DNA from: Oreohelix idahoensis
Taxonomy: Eukaryota > Mollusca > Gastropoda > Stylommatophora > Oreohelicidae
Assembly (NCBI GenBank): GCA_024509875.1
Contig: JAMPIV010000299.1
Span: 372,001 to 436,000, forward strand
Direction: 5' to 3'
Length of the DNA stretch: 64,000 bases
The notes beneath the pieces are model-generated. The model searched no databases and had not been told where the DNA came from. It saw nothing but the letters and a program-made list of their open reading frames with translations. The position numbers and the translations under genes were made by a program. This document shows positions 1 to 14,863 of this stretch, piece after piece. Each line of letters opens with the position of its first letter. Within the stretch, counting starts at the first letter, position 1.

Positions 1-1
1 T

Positions 2-190
2 GATGGCGGCAGGAAAGGACTCCTCTGCTTGAATTCTCCTCTGGGCTCAGGAGACACCTCACTGATAGCTAAAAAGACCAAGGAGTATGCTGTCCGACTC
101 TGGATTCAGCAAATCTCTGACCAGGTGCTGCTCAGTACCATCAAGACCACTGTCCCTGAAATCAAGAAGGATGTACCTTCTACTTCATAA
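2..190 (+). CDS. possible C-terminal exon of an unidentified gene
   Basis: A reading frame is open from base 2 to a TAA ending at 190, about 62 codons, and runs off the left edge of the window. The peptide is mixed and non-repetitive, with a segment reading KKTKEYAVRLWIQQISDQ and an end reading KKDVPSTS. That composition is more gene-like than the surrounding AT-rich DNA. I do not recognise the family. It could be the last exon of a host gene or the end of a transposon ORF. No splice acceptor can be judged because the upstream sequence is missing. Confidence 0.35.
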   Translation, partial: DGGRKGLLCLNSPLGSGDTSLIAKKTKEYAVRLWIQQISDQVLLSTIKTTVPEIKKDVPSTS

Positions 191-689
191 CTAATTTATA
201 TTCTCTTTTACACTGATCACAATACAGCACAAACATTGCGTTCAGAGCGTTAGGCCAACAGTCAGCTTCATTTGAAATACTTTATTCCAGTATTACCCTT
301 CTTAATGGTTACTACGCCTCTGCACTTCCAGCATTATTTCTTTCTAGTCAATCATCCAGGTGTCAGTGTACTGTTTGGCCATTCCATGCCGTTTTACTTC
401 TCTCCGACACCCTCTGTTCAGGCTGGAGCATTTAGGCTTTACCTCACGTTTGCCACTGAACTACACATATATATATACAGGCATAAATCAACAATTCACA
501 TTCAATTTTCATTAAAAGATATTAAATGGTTCAAGCTTACCACAATTCATACGAATAACACAGATACGTTGATTAGCAATGAATTCTGGCACAAACTGGC
601 ACAAATTCCCATCTGCTTATGTTCCAGGCTTTTATTTAGCAAAATATTAGCTGGCTTCAACGCACTGTTGCTTTATCAAGCTTATTTGC

Positions 690-755
690 ATTAGTGGTCT
701 CGAACTAACGCTCCCAAGTGTGTATATCAGCGAGACTGGCCAATGAGCCACGTTT
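690..755 (-). repeat. tRNA-like fragment, probable SINE head
   Basis: Read on the minus strand, this stretch has an A-box-like TGGCTCATTGG followed about 35 bases later by a B-box-like GTTCGAGACC. The B-box region sits in a small hairpin with TTAGT/ACTAA arms. The spacing and order fit a degenerate pol III promoter of a tRNA-derived SINE. A true tRNA gene is unlikely because the acceptor stem does not close. The bases from 191 to 689 and from 756 to about 1,680 show no gene I can support. Confidence 0.4.
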
Positions 756-1689
756 CGACAAGTGTTTGAAAAAATGTTATCTTTTCCCGTCACCCCTAAC
801 AACCAAGATAGTATTTATAGCCCGACCAATCGTGGTTAGGCTTTCATTTGTTGCGCTCCAATCAATTTGGAGTTTACATGGTAGGCTATTTCTGTAACGT
901 AAATTTTTTTCAAACACGTTAAAAAAAAAATCTTATGAGCAGAAATGATTTTATGCTGTCAGGCACCCCCAATATTTTATTTTGGGTATAATTTATTAAT
1001 TCCTGGACTATTTGCGTAACGTTTTACATATTATTTGTCAGCAAGCCCTAAGGAACCCAAAAATACTAATTTAAAGGAGCTACGTGGCTGCGTTCAAAAT
1101 ATGCAATTTCTTCTACCTCCTGTTTCGAAGATGTGCTGTCTGGGTACTGTTATGTGTTCAAACGTAAACCCATCTAATGTTGTCTTTTCTAATAAGAGTT
1201 TGTTATGATTTATAAACCTAACTCTGGGAAAGGGTAGTGTATTTTATCACTGTCCGTCTGAAAAAAAGTTAGTGCTTGTAGCCTAACACGCGTGATGCCA
1301 GCATTTGTATATCGCGCGTCGCGTGTTGCATGCGTTCCTGATTTTCAGCCCTCCCCTCTCGCTATCCTTTTGTCCATCTGTTCGTTCGTTTTGGTAACGT
1401 AATATAATTAATGTTAGGATTAATTTAGGTCATTACGCAGTACGTCTCAATGTTTTTCTTAGAAATGCAGCACACGTTTCATTGAAGAAGGCGGGTAATA
1501 ATACAGTAAGCTTTTATATCAACGTGAAAGCGTTACAATTTGCAGACGAAGCAGAAAACAAGGGGGATTTCGAGTACATTCTTTGTGACAGCACTGTTAT
1601 TTTACCATTGCTCTTCTCTTTATTAATTTTATTTGTTATGCTTCATATTTACCTAATAATTTATATATGTGGATTAGAATATTTCATGA

Positions 1690-1852
1690 CAGATTGTTTG
1701 GTCTGTTTCTGTTCCACAAAGACGCCACTAGGCGTGGTGGAAACAGCGATAGATTGATCAATTTGTTGTTGCCCTAAGACGCCACTAGGCGTACTGGCCA
1801 CATACTGCTTTGCCGGTTGGTGGCTAAGGATGGAAGAAGAAGAAGAAGAAGA
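1690..1852 (+). mobile_element. 3' tail of an RTE-like LINE with two hairpins and a (GAA)n end
   Basis: Two copies of a short hairpin (GACGCCACTAGGCGT) lie at 1,721-1,735 and 1,778-1,792. They are followed by a conserved segment that includes GGCTAAGGATGG, and by a GAA trinucleotide run at about 1,833-1,851. The same block, reverse-complemented, ends the RTE-like LINE at 62.04 kb and a 211-bp insertion at 36.2 kb. This is therefore a 5'-truncated LINE tail in plus orientation, or a SINE that borrowed the tail. Coding remnants are minimal. Confidence 0.65.
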
Positions 1853-3060
1853 TAAGGTGTATAAAACTACCACAGACATCACTATACCGACAACATAGAG
1901 TAGGTATAGTAAAGTGTAGAAGCTGATCCAGTATATAGATATTTATTTACACAATCAAACATAAATTTCATCATACATCAATCGAACAAATAGCGTGCAC
2001 TGTTGCACGGCCTGAAAACCAAAGTAACAATTCAATTGAGAGACACTAGAAAAAAAAACCCAAATCACATTCACTCTTTCTGTCACCCTGCTGAGGAACA
2101 ATAAAAATGGTTAGTGATCTACACGAATCTAATTTGGTGGGGCTATCAACTTTAGCCTCCACTCTCTAACACAAATAAGATTTCTACTGTTGCCGTCCTG
2201 TTGCCTCTTCCTAAAAGAACGTCTACACAGCTTCCAACTTGGTAAGCGATATGCGCCGCTAACTAACACCACTGGAAATGCTAAAATAATAGACTTGGCT
2301 TACAACGATGGCTCAGTGTCTATCCTTCAAATGGAAAATGAACAGACCCTACTGGTCCTGTCTATCTTCTCCCTCCTTCTCTCTCTCTCTCCCTCTCTCC
2401 TTGCTTCAGTGTCTCTCTAACCCTCGACGACTGATGATGCGGCGTCTCCGTTACTCTCTTCTCTCGTTACTTTCTTCCCTCGTTACTTTCAGGATCCAGG
2501 TATTGTAACCCTATTACCTGCTCCTGAATGTGGTGATGATGATGATGGTCGGGTATGAAGCATGAGTACTTGATTAGCTGTCGAAAAACTTCTCTGCTGC
2601 GGAAGGGTTTCTAGAACTTTTAACTTGTAACCCACTCTGGATTTAGAGGAAAAACACAGCCTTGATTTCTAGCTGTATACAATAACACCAGTCTCTCGAC
2701 CACGTGCCGTTGCTGGAGATTATAATAGCGATGCTCTGGGCTGTATGATAAATAAACCCGTTCCCGCGGAAGCATTGGGACTTCCCTGCAAGAGAACTGT
2801 TTAGTCTCGCTGAAGATTTGTACTTCACTGCAAGAGACCGTAGGTTATGTTTCTTTCACTGCTGACGATATCTCAAGTCCTCTGACCCCTGAGATATTGA
2901 CCTTTTTCGTGGAAAATTTGTAGGCCCGATTTGCAAATTATGCTCTCCACTGTTTTGCCGTGACTCGCTGAAATAAAAAGAAAATGCGTCTATTGTATAA
3001 CAACTCCAACATAACGCATCTCTAACCCAACTCCCCTACTCAATACTTCACTCGTCATGT

Positions 3061-3262
3061 ACAACAATACATAAAATAACACTGGCCCACGTGTCTCTTC
3101 AATCTCCCTTCTTCTACTCCCCTTCTCTCGTTCTGCACAACAATACATAAAATAAGACTACCCACGTGGCACTTAAATCTCCCTCCTTCTACTCCCCTTC
3201 TCTCGTTCTGCACAACAATACATAAAATAAGACTACCCACGTGGCACTTAAATCTCACTCCT
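3061..3262. repeat. 75-bp tandem repeat inside the LTR, three units
   Basis: Units start near 3,061, 3,137 and 3,211. Each begins ACAACAATACATAAAATAA and contains CCCACGTG followed by a pyrimidine-rich CTTCTACTCCCC segment. The partner LTR has only two units (about 8,647-8,790), so a unit was gained or lost after insertion. CACGTG is an E-box-type palindrome, but its function here is unknown. Confidence 0.8.
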
Positions 3263-4259
3263 CCCTCTTCCCTTCTCTCAACTTAAATCTGCCAGTTAAG
3301 TAAACACAAACTCCCGACCTGTCTGCCTCTTATCTATTTGTTACGCATGGCTAACCACGTGACCAAACAATACAACCAGGGAACTCCTTTGTCCGAAATT
3401 CCGTGGTCTCCCTTTTAACATTCCCATGAGGTTTCTTACTTAAGCCCCAATTTAAAGTATAATTCAATGATAACATAAATCTGTACTCTCCGACTGCATT
3501 CCTCACATTTAAGGCTCAGAAAAATTAACGTACACACCATGGATTTCCCGATAAAATTACATTTGTACATACACATGAATAAATGGTGGTTTTACACAAC
3601 ATACTACAACTATGCGCACACGTGTATCTCATAACCTCACACGATCTTCTATACTGCCACTTTCCTAGAAATAATTATGCACACTTTCTTTCACAACATT
3701 CTACAAAGAAAGTAATTGATGGCGCTTAACGTTTAAAACTTTAAGTAAATGTCTCCAACGAACTTAACTTACGGGCCGAGATTTCTCAAAAACCCACTAA
3801 TAAGTAAAACGATTAATAAAATTTCTACATACCAATACCGCTGTTGTTCCTGCAATTGGAGACGATAACACGAAGTCGTACGGCAATTATTTTCTTCAGA
3901 GAGACTTGCCCACTGTTTACCGACTGATTATATACAAGAGAAAAACCCCCGCAGATCGCCTACGCATCTGCTAAGTTATCCACTCGGGCAATGGAAACGC
4001 TAGAAAAATAAACTAACTAGCGACCTACGTCAAATCAGATTTGAACTAAACGCGATGACCGCGTGTCCAAAAATTGCATCACGTCCACGTGCGTTTCCGC
4101 CTTGCGTCATACAGACGAACATGAAATGGCGATTGTCGTAAACAACGAAAAAGCTACGTGATGGCGGAAAATCTGAGAAAGTAAAACTGTTGGGAGTAAG
4201 AAATAAACCTACCGTCATAAAACGAACCCATTTAAATTCCTACACAAAAATACCGAACA

Positions 4260-4392
<133 letters not shown>

Positions 4393-4512
4393 AATGAGGA
4401 GAAACATGGCAAACACATATATAGTTACAAAGAAAAGAAGAAATGGTGAAAATTCAAAATAGAACAACAGAATCGGGCCTGTTGAAGGACAGAATTACAG
4501 TGCAGCATCACA

Positions 4513-4530
4513 TAAGTCCCCCCTTTTAAG
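4513..4530 (-). promoter_or_regulatory. polypurine tract of the gag-only element
   Basis: On the minus strand the bases directly before the left LTR read CTTAAAAGGGGGGACTTA, a purine-rich block next to the LTR's TGTG start. This is the expected plus-strand primer site. It fixes the orientation of the element and identifies the left LTR as the 3' LTR. From 4,531 to 4,791 the internal DNA is noncoding, with no trace of integrase or RT. Confidence 0.7.
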
Positions 4531-4791
4531 TGCGGGAATCCGTGCTAAATCACTGAAATCTCTGGGTTTCATACTGGCCCGTATCTAGATCTACATCCCG
4601 ATCTAATCACTGTCATAATTAGGATTGTTATACAGGCCCCTCTCCATATCCTTGAAAATCTGTGCAAGCACTGGTCTGTGAGGATCACGCCTGGTGATTT
4701 CCTCCTGGCGACTGCAACCTTGCTGGTCGCCCTTCCTCCTCCCTCTCATGTGTCTCCTTCGCCCACGAATTTTTCTGGCGGCGCGTGGTAA

Positions 4792-6778
4792 TCAATGATT
4801 ATCAAATGGTGCGCCTCTTAGTGTTTTGAAACAGACTGACCGGCTTGGCCAGACATCGCCGTAACAGGGCGTAACTTTTTTGCGGTTGACTGAAGAACCG
4901 TGCACATGTTCCTTCTTGTCAGTATTTCCCTCCCTTGAGGGATTTAATACCATCGGGGGCCTAATTCCCGACGAAAAATAAGGTACTTCCGAAGTCAGAG
5001 GCGTCACCACTGTTTGGCCATTAGGCTGAACAGGGCTGACAGGCGAATACGCCTCTGTAAATAACATTCCACTGTCCTTAGAGGCTTCTATCCTCTTCAT
5101 CGCGAGACAAGGATGTTTGAGCTCCCGCGGGGCTCTGTGAATCTGGGGCTCTCCCCTTTCACTTCTCTGGCCTGCAGTATACCCCCTTGCATTAGCAAGG
5201 ATCGGTGTGGTTGGGTTTCCCAAAACTATGTATGGGCTTCCCAGGATGAAATCATTTCTGGCTGTGCCATTACAGCTGGCTTGATGGTGCCAGACACAAA
5301 CTTGCATTTCACCTCAATATTGGCTACGGGCAAACGCTGTGAGATACCTCTTCTCAAAATGCCACCAATCTCAACTATTTCTCTGGTAGACTGCCCTGGT
5401 TTCACCAAATGTCGGGCGACGATACTGGGGTATGTAAGCCCGCGGTCAAACAAACACGTAGTGGCAGTCCCATTCACTACGGCTGGTCCACTATTAGAAA
5501 ACAACTTCTCTGACTTGACAGGTTCCCATTTATTCCCTTTAGTCACTCTCACCGGCCTTAAACAAGCTGCATGATGAGCTGGGGTTTGTTCATGCACCGA
5601 GATGTCCAGTGGGAAGTGGTTCGACAATTCCGATAATATCGGTCGTTATCTCCCCTGTTCCTAGCGGGTTCCTGAGATGTTGTTGGCTGTGCTCTGTTAT
5701 GCTGCTGGGGGCGCAAGTTATAACCAGAATGAGGCTCCTTGCGAGAAGGCCCTGGTTGCTGGTGAGCTGGTGAAGTAGCCGACAGCGATGATGAAGCTCC
5801 TTTGTATGTCCCTGGCAGGTCTGGGCGTTTCCGTTTCTGTCCCAGTACTTCGGCCTGTGCTGTCTGGAACCTGTCGGCGAACACGATAATTTGGTCCAGT
5901 TGCTGGGCGCCCTGCTGTGCCAGATACCGCCTCAAATCAGGGGACATATTTGCCTTTATCTGCTCACACAGAATTAACTCCTCCAACCCTTCAAAAGTTT
6001 TTGCGTCCTGACAACTCCCTCCAGCGAGTAAGGTAATTTCTCACCCTTTCTGCGAACTGTGCAAAACTCTCTCCCTTCTCCGGCCTGCTCTCCCTGAACA
6101 TGGTTTGGCATTTCGGGGTGTTCACTGAAATCTTTGCAATAAAGCGTTTCGCAGAGCCTCAAAGTTGTTCTGATCATCTATGAGCATCTTGTTGTACACT
6201 TCATACGCATGACTTTTGATCGATTGCGATAATTTCAGACACCACAAACTCTCATCCAACCCGTATGCCTTTGCCATCCTTTCAAATTTCTCCAGGAACA
6301 CATCAATATTCTCATTCCCGTTAGGGAACGAGTCAAATGGGAAGCTCATGGCTGCCATCCGGGGGCCTCCGTTTCCTGAGGTGTCTCTCACTCCTGCTCC
6401 GGGTGAATCTCCATTAGCCGAACTGCCCTCCAAAGATCTATGTTGCAGTTCTAAGGAACGCTTGGCAAGTTCATGCTGTCTCTCTGCTGCCTTCTCCTGT
6501 GCTTTCCTCTCTGCCGCCTTCTCCTGTGCTTCCCTCTCTGCTTTCGCTGCTTCTGCGGCGGCTGCCCTTTGCCTTTCCTCCGCCTCCATTCTTCGAAGTT
6601 CCATCTCAGTCTGCCTCTCCCTCTCCTGAACTTCTGCGGCGGCTGCCCTGTCCTCTTTCACTTGCTGATTATGCCTATCATTTTCTCTTATCATGTAGGG
6701 CTTTCGTTTCCTCCTTATCCATTCCCATGTCCTGAGCTGCCTCGCGCAGGCAGCTCGTAACTTGGCAATATCTGCCAT
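4792..6778 (-). pseudogene. decayed gag-protease gene of the Gmr1-related element
   Basis: Starting at ATG 6,778 (MADIAKLRAACARQL), the product has a charged Glu/Arg/Ala-rich coiled-coil-like segment. A capsid-like region follows with YGLDESLWCLKLSQ and SPDLRRYLAQQGAQQL, matching the gag of the 37.4-kb element at equivalent places. A zinc-knuckle remnant at about 5,600 keeps C, H and C but has Tyr at the first Cys. The protease segment at about 5,440 reads CLFDRG where CLYDTG is expected, so the Asp is kept and the Thr lost. Coding passes through at least four frame changes (near 6,150, 5,980, 5,600 and 5,280). The gene normally supplies particle protein and protease, and this copy cannot make an intact product. 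Confidence 0.75.
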
Positions 6779-7460
6779 CTTACCTGTAAACTGCTGTAAG
6801 TTCGCAACTACAGAGAATGACAGAAAAAGAAAAGAGAAGGAACTGCCTGTTACGTAATAAGAAATACGCTCTCTATAACCGATGTCCCAAAAACCCGAAC
6901 TCAGACTAGCGCCAAGTCTGAATAATAACCTGAGAAAAAAATTTTGTTAAGAAGCTACCAAAAACCCGAAATTACGTTCCTGTTAAAAAAAATATGTCGG
7001 TATGCCATCAATTACCTCTAAGTCATATAAACTAAATTACCACTAAAATGTACTGACTGTAACCTGTGGAAAAACTTATAACTGGATCAGTTCTAATAGC
7101 TCAACGTCTAGGGGATATTCAAAGAAATCTATTACTCAGAAAACTTTCTATAGAACCAATCTAAAAATCTAGACCAGATCCCAGAATTGATCCCAACAAA
7201 GGTGATCCACCGGACGATTGCCGCACACTTGTCACGAAGTGGATTTAAGTTTATAGAGTTTGCCTGAATGAAAGCAAGACCCTAGTATGAGAAAGTCTGA
7301 GACGATAGAATTTAGATGAAAAATGACATGCCTGTGGACAGATGAGACTATTGGCTCAAGGGCTAGAACCAGGATCTGACTCTTCCCTTGCCGCTTCGTG
7401 ACTTCAGAATGGCTATAATCTCACCCTTCTCTGACTACCTTTAAACACAAGTAGATAAGG
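6779..7460 (-). other. leader between 5' LTR and gag of the gag-only element
   Basis: About 680 bases between the right LTR and the gag ATG on the minus strand. I see no convincing tRNA-complementary primer site beginning TGG right after the LTR, in contrast to the two plus-strand elements. The first bases, CCTTATCT, reappear just outside the left LTR. No gene is visible. Confidence 0.5.
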
Positions 7461-9997
<2,537 letters not shown>

Positions 9998-10771
9998 ACT
10001 ATTAACCCGTCTTTCCATGCTTTGTCAAAAGCTTTTTGAAGATCTATCCATAGGGTAAAGACTTTTTTCTTTTCTTGGAAGGCATCTTCAACGATCTGGG
10101 ACAGGTATGTGATTTGGTCTTCTATGCTGCTGCACTCTCTAAACCCTGCTTGTTCTTGCACTAACATTTTATCGGATTCCAAGAACCATTTCAATCTTCT
10201 GTTGACCATCCTCTCCATTGTCTTACATACACAGCTAGTTAGACTTATTGGTCTGTAGCTGGTGGCCTTCCTGTTGTTTTTTTCTTTCTTTATGATGGTG
10301 CACATAAGCGCCTCTCTCCATGACTGTGGCACACTGCCTGTCACCCAACTGTAGTTGGAGCAAGAGTTTGCTCATTGCTGTATATCCTAGGTGTTTAGGC
10401 ATTTCATTGGTTATACCATCCGGGCCTGGTGATTTCCTGTCTTTAAGTTTCCACAAGGCTGTTTTTAACTCTTCCATAGCGAATGGTTTGGACATGACGT
10501 CCGGACTGTTTTCATTAATTCTAGTGTGGATTATTTCTTGACGAACGTCTCGTTGTCTGTATGAATTGACGGAGAGGTTACTTTCATTTCTGTAGGAGTG
10601 CGCAAATATGTCTGCTGCTTGTTTGCCGGTATATAGTTTACCTGCATCTTCTAGTATTATTGTGTGTCGTTGAGAATTGTTATTGTCATTTAATTGTTTA
10701 GTGAGTTTCTCCCTTCCTTTTCAAGGTTTGGTTTATAGGTTTTTTTTTCTTCCAGCTTCTCCTCTAGGCTT
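9998..10771 (-). pseudogene. jockey-type LINE reverse transcriptase, truncated
   Basis: On the minus strand this encodes the first half of a LINE RT of the jockey/I group. Motifs in order are KLKDRKSPGPDGI, SYRPISLTSCVCKTMERM, QEQAGFRECSSIEDQI and [15 protein letters not shown]; the last is the palm motif with a catalytic Asp. The frame shifts near 10,300. The catalytic motif that normally follows (F/YADD) is missing because the gene stops at the LTR of the neighbouring element at 9,997. Upstream parts of the same LINE are at 11,311-12,099 and 25,434-25,690. Confidence 0.8.
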
Positions 10772-11310
10772 TAATAACACATAAGGAAGGGAAACCAGAG
10801 GCCTGTAAACAGTAAATAAATATTAGACAAACATAAAGGTATGTTTTCAGGCACTCGTGAGAAATAAAGAAGTAGAACACTAGACAACAGAAAAACAACA
10901 GACGTGAGTGGCTTACTAAGGGATCGAACCCCGGACCTTCCGTACGACAACACCGCCTAGCTATACAAGCGAATTACGCTATCCTCCCGGCCAGCTAGGC
11001 ATCCCCAAAAAAGATGCTTTGATGACCGGTCATTAGTGCGAAACACAAGATAACACCGGAAGTTTACAATGGGCAGCTTAGCCTTATTAATGACGCAATC
11101 ATTTCCGTCGTTTCCTTATTATACAGTATATGTCAGTCCACACAAGACAAAGACCTTGATACTGTGTCTAGTAAATGATAGAAGACTTAAGGACAGTAGT
11201 ATAGAACAGAGGGTAGGTTTCTGGTATTGTATAAACATTAATAACACATACTTCTTTATTTCTTCTGAGTGCCTGATAACTTACCTTTATGTTTGTCTAA
11301 TATTTATTTA
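10772..11310 (-). mobile_element. 539-bp fold-back repeat with tRNA-like promoter, copy A
   Basis: The two ends are inverted repeats: the arm at about 10,783-10,885 matches the reverse complement of about 11,245-11,310. A tRNA-like segment on the minus strand has B box GGTTCGATCC (10,921-10,930) and A box TAGCTAGGCGG (10,953-10,963). A 13-bp direct duplication, CTCCTCTAGGCTT, flanks the insert (10,759-10,771 and 11,311-11,323). The insert splits the jockey LINE between linker and RT. A second copy lies at 57.18-57.71 kb. A LINE-mobilised composite SINE is likely, given the long target duplication. Confidence 0.75.
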
Positions 11311-12099
11311 CTCCTCTAGGCTTCTAGTTGTCCTTTGATGAATTTTCCTTTTGCCTTCTGTAGCATGATATGGTTCTGTTCGGATTGTTGTGTCTCCGCA
11401 GTGTGCCGTGCTTCGTTCATTTCTTCATGTAGTTTTTGTAGTGTGTTGGACCAGTATGGTACATAGTTCTTCCTCGCTCTTCTCGGTATTGTCTCCTGTG
11501 CTACCTTGAGTACTCCATTATTAAAATGCCTGATGATTCCGTTAATGTCTCTGTCTAGTACCCCAATATCTTTTGTAAATAGATTTGCTCTGTGTTGGTA
11601 AATGGGCAAATTTGCTTTTTTATAATTCCATCATGGCTGACTTGGACTTGTATTAATTGTTCTATTAATTTTGATGAATTCAGGGCGATGATCACTTCCA
11701 CCGACTTGTTTTCCTACTTCCCTTTCCACTATTCCGGCCAAATCAGCTGTTCAGAATGCCAGGTCTGGGGTAGAGGTGCTATGCCATCTTCTGGAGTAAA
11801 AGGTTGAAGGATCATTAGGGTTGTTTAGAAGGGTTAGGTTATTGTCGTCTTGCCAGTTTTCTATCTCTTCTCCCCGTGTATCTAGCTGGTTGTATCCCCA
11901 GCTTTGGGAATGGCTGTATTAATCTCCCACCGCTACGAAATTGCCACTGGGGACATCTATACTAGCCATGTTCAGTGGTATGTCACTGCGGCAGTAGAAG
12001 TTTAGGAGATCTAGTTCCAGAGTGTTATGTTTAAGATGGATTACTTGGTATTCTGCATGTCGTAGATTTTTGAAAGGCGAATTCAGACATAGAACTGTC
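11311..12099 (-). pseudogene. jockey-type LINE: C-terminal endonuclease and linker
   Basis: Reading the minus strand from 12,099, the frame gives HLKHNTLELDLLNFYC, then an APE-type endonuclease segment with VPSGNFVAVGD followed by SHSQSWGYNQLDTRGEEI (GDFN-like catalytic region, interrupted by a stop at the expected Phe), then TFYSRRWHSTSTPDLAF. A basic linker with RRARKNYVPYWSNTLQKL runs to 11,316. Stops and frame changes are scattered through it. Joined conceptually to the endonuclease start at 25,434-25,690, this is one LINE split by a solo LTR. Confidence 0.8.
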
Positions 12100-13099
12100 C
12101 CTTCTGAATAGAAATAGAACAGGTGATAGCTCAGTGGGAGATAATATTAGAAATAGATTTTCACGAGTGAGATGGTGGAAACTAGGTAATTCTGTCTCTG
12201 AGACTTGATGGGATCCTCTCGCTCAGCCTATCTCTACAACAGAAAGTATTACTCAGACAAATTACTCAGTTATATAGATTTACTCTATATCTACCACTCA
12301 CAGACACAACCGCATAAGTGACGACAGTTAGACGTACAAACATGAAAACTAAAACAATGGAATACATATATTTTGGAACGAGCTGACTGACACACTTGAA
12401 TAACAGTTTATGCAAATTTTTTTAACATAAGAAAATTCACTACAACAATTAAGTTTGCATATCAACAACATATAAATACACATCGGTTAATTAATTACTC
12501 AAAGAATAATAGACCCATAGGTTTAATCTTTTCCCTCTATGTTTAGAAGAAAAGTGATAGCCCCAAAGAGTCACGGATTTATACGCTATAGTCTAAGATT
12601 TCCCCCTAAAGTTAAGAACAGAGTTGATACATTAATCTATTCTAAGAGGAAAAATATCATTAGTAACAAACTTGCATAAATGAAATTACAAAGTGGGTGC
12701 ACAAATCATATCATAAAGGAATCACTCAGTCCTGCATTCTCTCTATTCATTCAGCCGTGACCACAGGCGTACTTTCTTACCTACAACTTGTGTAGTAACT
12801 TCTGGAACAATACTTTGGACACGCACATACAGCAACTCGAGTGTTATTTTGGCCAAGGGAACCCTAGTTCCACAAAGACAGGTTGAATTCACCTCTTCAG
12901 GGAACGTTCTCTTGGTTATTATTATTTAGAATTTCTGTTTATGTCATCCAGGCAAGAAAGATAACCGCGTGCACAGTGTCAATAGCTTGAAGTTTCCAGT
13001 AACTAGGAATGACAGGTCGGTGACTTCCCTCCGTATAACAATTTTTTGGATCACACCACAATTAGTCAAAACTGTGGGAAAGTGTTACTGTTTGTAATT

Positions 13100-14640
13100 G
13101 TTGCGTGCATATTTTGACGCACATATTACAAAAATCGATATGGCTATTTAATATGGGAAAAATATAGACATTCATTCATTTGTGTATGAAAATGCTGTCT
13201 ATGGTAAAAGCGAGAGAATCCATGTTTGATTCACACTTTTGATTATAGGAGTAATCGTTCTGGATATTGATCCGGCGCAAGGATATTGCGCTTACGTTTG
13301 TACTTATTTTTTAGGGCCAGAAAATATATTAATTTGCTTATTGTGTTTATGGCCTGAATTCATATGTATTACATATTATTAGTACAAGTAGAATCAGTCC
13401 TATATTGTATATTTTGGATGGGTAGGAGGGACTAGATTCTTGTTATTCCGGTCTAGCGGAAGTATGAGTTGTCTTGACAAGTCGTGATGAGTTCCGATGT
13501 ACCGTGATAATGGCGGGTACGCACTTTTCAAAGGGCTGGTAGATTCTTAAGGAAATATGATTCATGAAGTGGTTTTCTTCTAAAGGAGATGGTATCTCTA
13601 CTATAGTTTATGTTAGAGACTCTCCTAAGGTACGGTACAATGTATAATTCGGACTCCATGTATTGCCAGACCCTATTTTGATGATCTCATGTCGATTCGA
13701 CCTAGATGGAACACTGTGCTTCGTATCGCTAGGGTCGTGTTTTGTATCGACAAAGATGACAGACTTTCCTACAGCGGTTATGGCTACGTGAATTAACCTG
13801 ATCACCGTAGAGCTGTATGGGAACATTTATGAAATCATTTATATACCCATTATAAATTAACTCTGGCTTATATTCTCCTTCCTATGAATGAGTGAACGAC
13901 AACTCAGGGAGGCAGCCATGTTAGATTTCGGTCATCATATGTTCTGATCACTGCCAAGAGAACAGATTATTTATCCTATTATCGGACAGTGACAGGGAGA
14001 TCTCAACCTTGCTAGAAACCCCTCCTTTCGTGGTTTCATAATATATACTACAAACTATGGACGTCAAGTAACTTTAGTTATTTACCGATCTGCCTTCACT
14101 GACGCGTTTAGTCAGATAGGGTGATGCGGCCATAATGTATCATGACAATTGAACTTTTGATGTACTGCCCATTATTTCTGAATGTGTCATGACTTCAGAT
14201 CTGCTATGTATACCTACAAATTGATATGTCAACATACCATGATGTACTCGTATGTCCCAGTGTGTACGTTTGAATAAATTGAGTAAACAAAGATTCCAGC
14301 AGTCTGCATTGGTGCCTTGTAGACACAAGTGTATGAGTGGTTATATTGGTCAGCACACGAACAGTACACCATTCGCGGTAATCACACTCTACACTTCTAC
14401 TTCATACATACACCATCCTGCGTCGGTTGGAGTGACCAAGTTTAGGGCCTGCTTCCCCTGGAGCCTTTGCCTTCCCTAACTCAGGACTAGGGTGAGTTAC
14501 CCATTTACAGCTGGGTAGACTGAAGCATGCCTGATCTCAACAACACACCACTCTTCCTTACAGAGCATACAGACTGACACTTTACCGAGTGGAAAGAAGA
14601 AAAGAAAACTTTACAGTAATATTTCGCCACAGGGCTGCAT
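13100..14640. other. unexplained 1.5-kb insertion within the solo LTR
   Basis: Comparison with the copy at 47.52-50.17 kb suggests the LTR sequence resumes on both sides of this segment, so about 1.5 kb is extra here. Apart from a SINE core fragment near 14,430-14,590 I recognise nothing in it, and the small ORFs have no family signature. The boundaries are approximate. Confidence 0.45.
14430..14590 (-). repeat. SINE core fragment
   Basis: Contains CCCATTTACAGCTGGGTAGAC (about 14,500-14,520) on the plus strand. This is the same central core seen in the SINEs at 46.9 and 59.3 kb, in the orientation that puts the missing tRNA head to the right. No A or B box is evident, so it is a fragment. 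Confidence 0.5.
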
Positions 14641-14863
14641 GTAATAGAGATTTTGGGAATACTTATAATCTGGCTCGATAGGCCCAGTTACTTAATTTAG
14701 TCTTAAAGTTTGTGAGATGGGTACTCTGTCGTTTATGGATGCAAACGCAATACCAGACAGGTTTTAACTTGTAAATCCCCGTAGTTAAAGTACAATAAAT
14801 GTTTTTCTTCAATGCTTTTTTTTCATATATACTGCAACAAAACCGCTGGTAAAGATTGGGCTG

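Noticed and set aside
272..694. 140-codon open frame near the left edge
   Set aside because: No ATG start, low-complexity AT-rich composition and no recognisable motif.
3061..3262. CRISPR-like array
   Set aside because: Units are contiguous 75-bp tandem repeats without unique spacers, inside an LTR of a eukaryotic element.
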